Source: Anthopleura xanthogrammica (lineage: Eukaryota > Cnidaria > Anthozoa > Actiniaria > Actiniidae). Taken from it: a stretch of 64,000 nucleotides of DNA. Under the pieces are notes generated by a model. That model saw only the letters and a list, made by a program, of their open reading frames with translations, was not told the DNA's origin and ran no database searches. The position numbers were made by a program, and so were the translations under genes. The stretch's first letter is position 1. Every line of letters begins with the position of its first letter. Shown one piece after another: positions 23,701-33,135 of this stretch. Location: the NCBI GenBank assembly GCA_964019055.1, contig OZ025217.1:5810557-5874556 (forward strand), written 5' to 3'.

Positions 23701-25213
23701 ATAAATGTATTATATATTATATGTATTATATAACAAATATGGAGTTGCTTTACTCATTCTATCAAAAGCAGATAAGATTCTAGCAGGGCCCGGTTGTACG
23801 AAGGGTGGATAGCGCTATCCGATGGATAAGTCTTATCCAGTGGATAATTTATTGGATAACAGCATCGACTTATCCACTGGATAAGGATTTATCCATCGGA
23901 TAGCACTATCCACCCTTCGTACAACCGGGCCCTGATATATTTAGTGAGCATGCGCAAACCGCTGTGCAGTATCTAGGATGTACCATAGTGTCAGAAAGCT
24001 ATCTGATCTCATGTTCTTCACTTCTATTGCAGATACTACAAGAATAACTACGATGTTTTTTACGACCAAGAACTACAAGCCTTTGCAAACGAGGTTTCAT
24101 CGAACGGCATAACAAAAAACGGGTTGAACGGGGAAGTAAGTCAACCGAGAAAAACTGGGCCAACTTACCACAGGAATCTCACTTGTTATTAAATTCACCG
24201 CTTCCTTTCTTTATATCAATAACTATTCTAACAGCCAAATACTTTATTTTAGATCGTGGGCTTCCCGTCTTCTATTCGTTACAAATATGAACTCAAGGAC
24301 ATTCTTACTCGACTTATATGGATGACTAGTGCCCAGCATAGCGCGGTCAACTACCCTGGCAACTACTACGCAGCGTACGCACCCAACATGCCAAGCAAGC
24401 TTTATTCTGATTCAAGAGTCATGCCTGGAGATTTCGACGTGATGAATCTTCCAGGGATGTACTATGCAACTGTAAGTCTGACTATTCTGAGGGACTATAC
24501 AAACTGTTTGTAGAAATTCATACAGGGCTAGAGATCACTGCAGACTGAAACAGAGGGAGTGGAAGGGAGGGGAGGTTATGGGAGCTGAATAACTCTTTCT
24601 GATTTAAGTTAATATCCGCTAGAATTTCTCAGGCTGCCACTTTGTTTCCTTTTTACTACTCTGTCGCAATTTTTACTATAACTAATTTAGTATAAACTAC
24701 ATTAAAGCAAGTTAATACATTTTCAAACAAATAATTTCAATTTACAATATATTTCAATTTTCAGTTCCAATGAAATATTAGGACACATTTGGCCGCCATG
24801 TTCGTTGGTTCTTTAGTAAAAGAAACCATTTTTTTTTAATTACTCCGCAAAATATGTTTGTAACGAAGAACGTCAATTTGCCTCCTTCTTCCGCCTACGA
24901 GTAAATTATACATGAGCAAATAAGGAAGTAGTTTCCACTAATGACCGAAATAAGTATGACTTTATGTTTTACCACACAGATCCAGGCCACGATCACCATG
25001 ACGTTAACAGCAATGCACTTTGATAGCCTGTTTGACTACGGAAACGATCTTGAGGACAGCAGAGCAAGTGGCATCTTTCACAGACACTCTGGGAAAATCA
25101 ATTGGAACATCAAGTCGGTTATTGAGTCTCGTAACGTGAATCGTTTTGACAATGGTCACCTACCCTATCCTTACTTACTACCTGGTTGGATATCTAACAG
25201 TATTCACACTTGA
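14728..25213 (+). CDS. Secreted lipoxygenase 1 without PLAT domain (642 aa, 10 exons)
   Basis: Exons are 14728-14839, 17293-17627, 18324-18474, 19460-19563, 19730-19928, 20730-21094, 22465-22571, 24033-24135, 24253-24471 and 24980-25213. All junctions are GT-AG and the phases close to a TGA. Lipoxygenases add O2 to polyunsaturated fatty acids to form hydroperoxides. Residues 1-23 are a signal peptide (FGWFLVIVLVILAVV), so the product is probably extracellular. The catalytic fold starts directly after it, without the PLAT barrel of most animal family members. Helix alpha-9 has HLLKTH (iron ligands His333 and His338) followed by R and HP. AQHSAVN supplies His521 and Asn525. The W..D..F..QRLAG.NPM.I motif is present. 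The C-terminus is Thr642 instead of Ile/Val. Its tandem paralogue starts 1.25 kb downstream. The family is certain; regio- and stereospecificity are not. Confidence 0.93.
15900..16260. other. Lipoxygenase 1 intron 1, open but unassigned stretch
   Basis: A 101-codon plus-strand frame (15,906-16,211) contains a run of lysines from a poly-A tract and shows no domain. It is probably intronic noise. No WSC-like exon is seen anywhere in intron 1 (14,840-17,292), unlike in the paralogue. Confidence 0.4.
16979..17185. mobile_element. Foldback MITE in intron 1 of lipoxygenase 1
   Basis: Arms of nearly 60 bp at 16,979-17,039 and 17,128-17,185 are inverted repeats (CCAATAGACC through CAGACCACGTGTCATTC). 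The loop is about 88 bp. The core CCCATTTCAGACCAC recurs in the foldback at 29,892-30,053 within the paralogous gene. A separate weaker foldback with arms AAACCCCTTCTGGC / GCCAGAAGGGGTTT lies at about 16,411-16,584. Confidence 0.7.
20331..20449. mobile_element. Foldback element, GTCCGACAATGAGGACTTGACGG arms
   Basis: Nearly perfect 28-bp arms (20,331-20,358 and 20,422-20,449) flank a centre containing GAGGCGTAGCCGAGGAC. It lies in intron 5 of lipoxygenase 1. Confidence 0.7.
20459..20706. mobile_element. Foldback element next to the exon 6 acceptor
   Basis: Outer arms CAAATCCTCATCAATTATT (20,459-20,477) and its complement (20,687-20,706) enclose inner arms of about 50 bp (20,489-20,538 / 20,547-20,596). 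The right end is only about 23 nt from the lipoxygenase 1 exon 6 acceptor, so the element edge supplies part of the branch-point region. Confidence 0.75.
21385..21897. mobile_element. Foldback/MITE of about 0.5 kb, copy 1
   Basis: A hairpin at about 21,395-21,530 has arms containing GTGCAATTTGGTCTGATATCAAAC and its complement around a CGCGTAGCGGGAG centre. The element continues to GAGAGCCAATCAGATTACAGGATTTGC...AAATGGATATAAT at 21,840-21,895. An inverse copy lies at 63,205-63,660. It is in intron 6 of lipoxygenase 1. Confidence 0.65.
22110..22360 (-). mobile_element. tRNA-derived SINE
   Basis: The minus strand carries GGCGTAGCGATAATAGCGC (A-box-like) and GGGTTTGAGCC (B-box-like). A body rich in TTGGTTCTCTCCTGTGC-type sequence follows. 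A functional tRNA fold is not supported. Confidence 0.5.
23539..23735 (+). mobile_element. 5'-truncated L2/CR1-like LINE tail
   Basis: Positions 23,539-23,643 read 35 codons ending in a stop: LWNKIPVDIKRLKSIGTFKK, then GIKTLLFRDAFEKI. This is the typical C-terminus of a LINE reverse-transcriptase ORF. The 3' end has the AGCGCC..TGAACTGCTGGAAATAGCGCTATATAAA signature (in two parts) and an AT-rich tail. It lies in intron 7 of lipoxygenase 1. Confidence 0.75.
23784..23934. mobile_element. Near-perfect palindromic MITE, CAGGGCCCGGTTGTACG termini
   Basis: The 151-bp element reads the same on both strands through almost its entire length (CAGGGCCCGG...CCGGGCCCTG) and contains repeated GGATAAG/CTTATCC motifs. 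It lies in intron 7 of lipoxygenase 1. Target-site duplication is not obvious. Confidence 0.85.
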
Positions 25214-26467
25214 ACTATGGTACATTTAATACCCCGGCTACTGGAACCAATTGAGGACTATACACTTAGCAAGACAGGCAGGTTATATTCCTAGAATGGC
25301 TATTCATGATTCACATCCAAACGATAATTTGACTAGACTTCAGATGCTTGATACATGTTGTACGATCCCGTAGTAATATACATTTTAACTTGCTCATTTA
25401 AAACCATATTAAAAACAAAGCTTAAGACTTAGATTGTTGTTTTTATGTTTAACATTTCAAAGTGAACAACGCAAAACACATGAGAGATTAATTTCTTCAA
25501 AAAGCATTACTCAAGGCAATAAATTATTTGATTAGAAATAAACCAGAAACAAGGGAGGAGAGCCCCTTCCCCCTCCACCCTCCCTTAGAAACATAAACAC
25601 ACATACACACGCACACACATTGAAGACAAAAGATCAAAGCTTTGATTGCCCATCTTGATTTCGAATCCTCGAACCAACCGTTACCACTTACAGGAGCATT
25701 ATCGAGATAGAATCTTCAAGATCACATTATTCACTTGGGGCGAGGAATGATCACAGAAAAAGATAAAATACGTACATCGAAAACAAGCTGGCGAGGTTAA
25801 GGAAAAGGAAATGAAAGGAAGGGAAGAAAAATTGAAATTAAATAATATATGATAATACAATTCAAAGGAATAGTCATCATTAACACCTCCAAACTTGATT
25901 ATTTTCCCTATGTATAATCCTAAAGGTGCACAAACGATACGGATGAAGGACAATTATGAACTTAGTCTGTATTAATTTCATTGTGGGAATAACAGTACAT
26001 GAAATTACATTAGCAGCTTTCCGTAATATCGTCCTCACTATTTGCGCTCATATTGCACACAATTAAGTGGTTTTAAAGCTACTAGATACTGTCAATAAAA
26101 ACATCAAGAAGTGCATGGTAAAGCAAAGAAACCCTACTTGAACAGGTATTCATTATAAAAATGGATCTTCAGTATTATCATGCCCTTAGTAAGATACCTT
26201 TTACTGCCATTTTTAAAATAAATTAAAGTAACAGAACATTTAAAAAAACCGGCAGGTCTGCAAACAAAATGAAACAGATTTCCTCTTGGATTAAAAGTTA
26301 ATTTTGCTAACGGTTTCACCATTGGCGTTTATCATCTGTCGGGGGAAACTGAATAAGGCAATTGTATCAATTGACTCTACAATCCAACTTTGTTACGAAT
26401 AGGTTTATTCCTGTGATATATGTAGTGTATGTAGTGGTAGAAGCAGGTCGTTTTCTACTGCCATAGA
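25214..26467. other. Intergenic region between the two lipoxygenases
   Basis: This 1.25 kb must hold the 3'UTR of copy 1 (AATAAA candidates near 25,520 and 25,537) and the promoter of copy 2. No further gene is seen. Confidence 0.6.
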
Positions 26468-27647
26468 ATGTATTCCGTTTCTGGCACTTTCGTTCTTTTC
26501 TTGCTTTTTCAAGTTACTTTTTCTGAAGCTTTTCTTCCAAGTCCGTGGACTTCTAAAGGCAAGTAAAGTATCGATCAGTATATCGATGTACTGTATCTTA
26601 ATTTAATGTAATATATATGATTGGTATGGTGTGGCAAATATTGCTGGTTATTATACTGCCTGATAGGTAAGAAGTCGCTCAGAGAGTATTGTCTTATTCC
26701 CACGTACATCTAACTCAGTAATTACAGGGTTTTTGTAAGCAAGATAGTTTAAAAAAGATTGGGTGTCTAGGATGGGCAGGTTGGCTTAATGGACATAGAA
26801 ACATCTTTTATTTAGTAAATGAACTGATTTTCGGTAAGGGAATGAAAGAATGAAAGTGAAATAAAAGGAATAGATTGATTCATGTAGTACAAAAGTAATT
26901 ATCATTACTGAACAGTAGAATGGATAAATGAAGCTCACATTCTTTTCTTCTTCCTTTTTACAATCTGTAGTCAAAAGACAAAGCGGTAGTGAAGCTCAAA
27001 GCTACGAGCATTTTGGCTGTTACAATGACAGCGCACATACATTCTTGACGGTTTTACTAGATGAGGTTTCGATAGCACCAGATCCAATAGCAGCATGCTC
27101 TAATATTGCCAAAGAAAGACGATACACGATGTTTGGTATTCAGAATGGAAGATCTTGTTGGTCGGGTTCAGCGTCTCCCGAAATCTTTTATGCGATACAA
27201 AGAGCTTCCCATTGTAATGTTACACATGGTGGATTGTTCTTTGTTGATGTCTATGTCTTCAGGGGCGCTAATGGTAAGGAAAATAATAATAAAAAAAAAT
27301 TACTGAAAACGAAACAAAACGAACCGAAATGTCAGTAAGTCAGCGACATTTTTTTTTTTTTTAAACCTAATTTAAAAAATCTTTTCATAGCTTATTTTTT
27401 CTTAATTGAAAATAAATCATGCATATGCATGTGTATTTTAGTTAAAGCATTGCCGTGCGAAGAATCGGGAAGATACTATTCTTTTTCCTTTTTTTTTATT
27501 TTAGTGTAACCAAATATCACTGACTTTGGTATTTTATATATAAGGCGACTTGAGGGCGTCACAAGCTGTTTATGATGAGGCAATTTCTTATTGCCATCAT
27601 CATCAACGTCGTCGGCACCTTCATAATCATCTTCATTATCATTATTA

Positions 27648-27697
<50 letters not shown>

Positions 27698-27913
27698 TAT
27701 TATTATTTTTATTATCAATTATTTATATATATTTTTTAAAATTCTATATAAAATATATGTTAATAATAGTAATAAGTTTCAGTTTTAAGTATTAGTATTA
27801 GGATTAAGTATATTTTTTATTTCTTATTGATATTATCATCATAATCATCCATTATTATTATCATTATTTATCTTTTTAAAGGAATTAATAAAGTATCATT
27901 ATTTTTTTTATTA

Positions 27914-27951
<38 letters not shown>

Positions 27952-30900
27952 ATTAATATTACTGATTATTACAGTACCCTGCCCAGTTGGTACGAGGCGA
28001 GATCTAAACCCATATTGTAAAAAGAGAAGAGACGAAGACCTTGAGAAGAACAAGCAAATCTACCAATTGGGTCCAACATTCCTCAACCTGTTCCCATCGT
28101 TAAACATGACAATACCACAGTTGAGGGACATCTACAAGAATGATCCAGTCAACGCTGAATGGTTGACCGTCTATGATCAGATCTCAGGACGAAATCTACT
28201 TCTTTTGCGTACTTTTTTGAAGCAGGGAAAGAACCAGTCCGAGTTTACAGCGATTGAAGATTATAAGAATGTGTTGAAGTTCTTCATAAAGTCTCAGTAT
28301 TCGCCGGAACTCATTCCAAAGGTTTTTAACTATTTGCAGATTAGTTATCATTATCTTTATCCACAGAGTCAACGTCACCATATTTTCATCTTCGTCAGCA
28401 ACAGTAAAAGGGCCATCATAGTCTTTATTGCATGTGACTTGCTTTGTGTTTATCACCTGAGAGGGGGGGGGGGGGGGGATGGGTACTTCGGGTCGTTTCA
28501 TACGGGGATGCTCCGCCCGGACTCTCGATATACCCTTTGATATATCAAATTTCATCAAAAAGGTACCCCTTTCATATACTTTTGAAGAAAAGCTACCCCT
28601 TTTTACACAAAATTCCCAAATTCCCACCCCTTTTTTATACCTGCGGCATGAAAAACGTACCCCTTTCGGGCAGAGCATCCCCGTATAGTCCTTTATAGGG
28701 AATACCCACCCACCAGGGGGGGGGGGGGGGGTTATCATAATCATCAATGTCATCATGGTCAAAAACATCATGGTTATCATAAACAATACACATCACTATT
28801 CTACAAAATCAACGTTATCACACATGTATATGATGACATCACAATTATAACCATAATCATATGTGAACATGACATAAAGATATCATGCATGTCATAGAAA
28901 ACAATTAGCTGGCCCCTGCCTACCACCATCCCCTTTTAGTCCTTGAATTCTAAGAGGACATTTAGTTTTTTTTCTTAACTAGGAACATCGTAAGTTTTTC
29001 AAGTTCTTCTTCGTGGAGTCAAACGAACCATTTGAAAAATTAACGAGACTCTGTAACTGGAGAGAAGACAGGATATTCACAGACCAACGCCTTGCTGGTA
29101 GTAACCCAATGTCAATTCAAAGGGTTACTATTGGTCTTAAAGGTAGAAATCTTCTTAAGCCAAGCGGGTGATCCATATATAGGCATACTAAGATGCCTCT
29201 GATGAATTTGTACTTCACGGAAGGAATGCCACCGTAACATTTTTTTGTGGGAATATGGGACCATGGCCAGCCATTATTTATTGCCTAGGCGGATGAAGGA
29301 GGGGGTCAGAGGATTTAGAGGGGATCATATGGTTTTTAGACAACTGGAAGGGGGTTCAACTATACATGTACAGATATCACAGGGAAGCAGGATTTCACCA
29401 AAGTGATTTGAAAAGTATTAACCACTATTGATAAGGCGCAGAGACACATGAAAAAAGATAATGGCACCTGGGGAGCGGGGGGGGGGGGGGGGGGGGGAGG
29501 GGGTAAGTTATATTTATTAATATTTATGATTTCAACAAAAAATTACCGGCCCTCCCACTCCTTTCGGAGACGAAATAATGGTCGTCCCTAAAACCTATAG
29601 ACTGTCAAAACAGCGGCCATAATGGCATGCATATGGTGCCCGCTCTAAAGTTTCTGTCACCCAAATTTAAACCTCTCAGTAAACTTAGTATCTAAAACAT
29701 TTTATTATTGTTGCATACAGGATCTATTGGAGTTGATTGGGATCATTTGAAAACAAGACTGAATGATTCCTATCAGTGGGAGACCGCTGTACAGGATGCA
29801 ATAGGGATGGACATATCATTACAGGAAGTATGTGGCACTACCTATGGATTCTTAGATCGTCCCTCGTAAATTCTAATCTTTCTGTACAACAGACCTCTTT
29901 ACCTTCGTATGCAAATTGCCCATTTCAGACCACATGACATTCCCTGGAGAAATCTCCTTTTGTCAAGATATTTACTCATGAAAGAATCAACTCCCAAGAG
30001 TTGCATCATGTGGTCTGAAATGGGCACAACAAACAACGGAGGTAAAGAGGTGTATTGCTCCACTTATTAAAATTATGTTATTGAATTTTAATTAAATAAT
30101 CATTTGCAAGTTTAATAGTTCTTTTTATGTTACTTGTACTCCCTAACTTTTAATTTTTGGTCCCTTCAGTGTCCCTTTGCTTGACATTTTTCTCTCTCAA
30201 GAAATTTCTTTCGGATTCAGCTTCATTAAAACTTTCAGACCATTAAGGTTTTTCCTCCTGAATTTATGATTTTTTATTACGTTTTTTGTTTTTACCTGTC
30301 ACGTCAATTGAATGTTTGGTTATGAATAACCTACATTTTATTTTGGCAGGCGATTAAAGCAGGGTACCTTTACATTGTTCATCATCCATTTCTTGATGGT
30401 ATACCGACCAAAACCGAACCCTCTACAGTCCAAGGCCGTAAACTGATGAAGGCTGTGTCACCTGTAGCACTATTTGCTTCCAAGCCGAGCAGAAACAAGA
30501 CGAAACCTAACCAACTGATACCCTTTGCAATACAGATGGGACATACCAAAGGTGATCATGAGTAGAAAGCACTTTATTATGGACTTGGGGGTAGGGGGGG
30601 GGGGGGGGGTCAAAGGATTTTTAACGATCCCTCAAGAGGCACTATGTTAGTAGTTGCTTATCAGTGAATCCCCCTTGATGATATCATTTTAGCTCCAGTC
30701 ATCCCACCTCCAGTTATATAGAATGTGATCCCCCCCCCCCCCCTCCCAGAACCATGCGATTCCCCATGCAATAAATAATGACTGGCCCCTAAGTTAAACT
30801 ACTCGTACATATGCTGAGATAGGAATTTTTGATAGGGAATTGATCTGGGCTTACTAGCTTTAAGACAAAAATTATGGAAATTTTAACAGTCAATGTACGT

Positions 30901-32370
30901 CCCTCCATCTGCATTCGTTGAGTAGATCTGCTGCTAGTAGGGTTGTTCCCTTGTAGTCTATCATCCGAAGTATTTTTATATTCGTAATTATTTGTTATAT
31001 TTTTAGTGTCACTGTAAATTTGGATTATTCCTAGTCTAAACAAACCTCTATACAGACCCGTCGGAATGGAGCTCAATTTTGAGGACAAAACAACAGATTC
31101 CAATTCTCAGGAATTGAAATGATTTTGTTTTGTCTTCCAAATTAATCTGCTTGGACGTCACGCGAAAGGGTCTATATTCATTTCTAACCTAAACTTATTG
31201 GTTCCGGTAGTCCAGTACCAATCGATTGCTCCCTTAGTACAGTACCTAATTTGTTAGGTTAGGTTTTGTTGTTTGGTTGAAATCTATAGCTATTTTAGTT
31301 TTGTTTTATTTTTTACCAATCATGAAATTCGTTCCTATCGGTACAAGATTGCTGAAATATCTAAAGCATAGATGAAAATCAGTCTACTCGTGTTATTTTA
31401 GTCACCCAAATAAAATGTTATTGTTTATATTTTATTATTATTTTCATTTTCATTAGACTCTATTGTTGTCACACCAAACGATGGGGACAAATGGCTTCTG
31501 GCAAAGCAGACAGTACAAGTAGCAGACTTTGTTTATGCTGGATCAGTAGAGCATCTTCTCAAGACCCATCTCTTTATTGAACCAATTTGCGTTTCCATGA
31601 TTCGCCATTTCCACAGTCTTCATCCACTGCGTCAGCTTTTGAAGTTCCATTGCAGAGGAGTATCGGGCACCAATAAGTTCAACATTAAGAACCTCGCTGG
31701 TATGAACGGCACATCGGATCTACTCTTCGCTGTAGGTTACCCAGGAGGATACGAACTAATGAGGAGGGCATTTAATGCATCTAGCTGGGATGACGCTGAT
31801 TTTGATAAGGATATCAAAGTAAGTAAAATTTACCTAAAGAGCCGGATGGCATCTAACATTTCGTAAATTAGAGATAAAATCGTGACCCATCACATGTAGC
31901 AATTTATAAAGTCCAGTCACTAGGACTTGTTTTATCTCTTAGATTTAGGGTGGGGCATATATTCTAATTTTCAAACCATGAGATTGCTTCTTTTTGGGGC
32001 AAATACAAACTAAAATTAAAAAAAGTGCTTCCTTTTTTTCTCGTTTTCTTGCCTTGGAGGCAAATATTTTCTCTGAATGATCCGTTTTGATTCCGGATTA
32101 CGTCAAAAAATAAATAAATAAACAAATAAAAAATGAAAAAATACAAGAAAGGGGAAATTTTTGTTCATGAATGAAAAATACTTCATCAAATATAGTGGGG
32201 ACGGTGGCAAACAAGACTTTTTTTTAATTATTATTTCTTTTTCCAGAGACGTGGTATGGATAATAAGTGCAAGGTTCCCTATTACCCATATCGAGATGAC
32301 GGGCTGTTGATCTATAAATCCATCAAGGCCATGGTCTCGGAATATACACACTTGTAAGTAAATAATAGTA

Positions 32371-32427
<57 letters not shown>

Positions 32428-32781
32428 GTAATAATAATAATAATAATTATTATTATTATAATTAACAATTAGAAGACGAACTCGAGATTTCTATCGGCTG
32501 ATAGTTGACGAGGGGCTCCGGCCCCGAGTCAACTATCAAAGCCGATAGAAATCGAGAGTGAGTCTTCTAATTGTTTTAGTAAAAATCTCAACTAAACTAT
32601 ACTATACTAAACTAAACTAAACTTCACAAAAGCGCGAAGGAAAAGCCGCCATTTTTTCTCTACCCACTATCTATAGGCTGATAGATAGTGAGTACGTTAG
32701 CCAATCAGAATGCAGGATTTGCAATAGTATAGTAGTAGAATTTTACTAACTATAATTATAATAAATAAATAAAAAAAAAAA

Positions 32782-32819
<38 letters not shown>

Positions 32820-32965
32820 TGATGATTATGATGATGATGATGTTGATGATGTTGATGATGTTGAAGATTTTGTTGTTGATGATGATGATGAGGATGTTGA
32901 TGATGATGATGATGATGTTGATGTTGATGATGATGATGATGATGTTGATGATGATGATGATGATA

Positions 32966-33006
<41 letters not shown>

Positions 33007-33014
33007 TGATGATA

Positions 33015-33052
<38 letters not shown>

Positions 33053-33088
33053 TGATGATAATGATGATGATGATGATGATGATGATGA

Positions 33089-33135
<47 letters not shown>

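Noticed and set aside
28196..28786. 196-codon minus-strand frame
   Set aside because: Antisense to lipoxygenase 2 exon 3 and a poly-G-bounded MITE; no domain.
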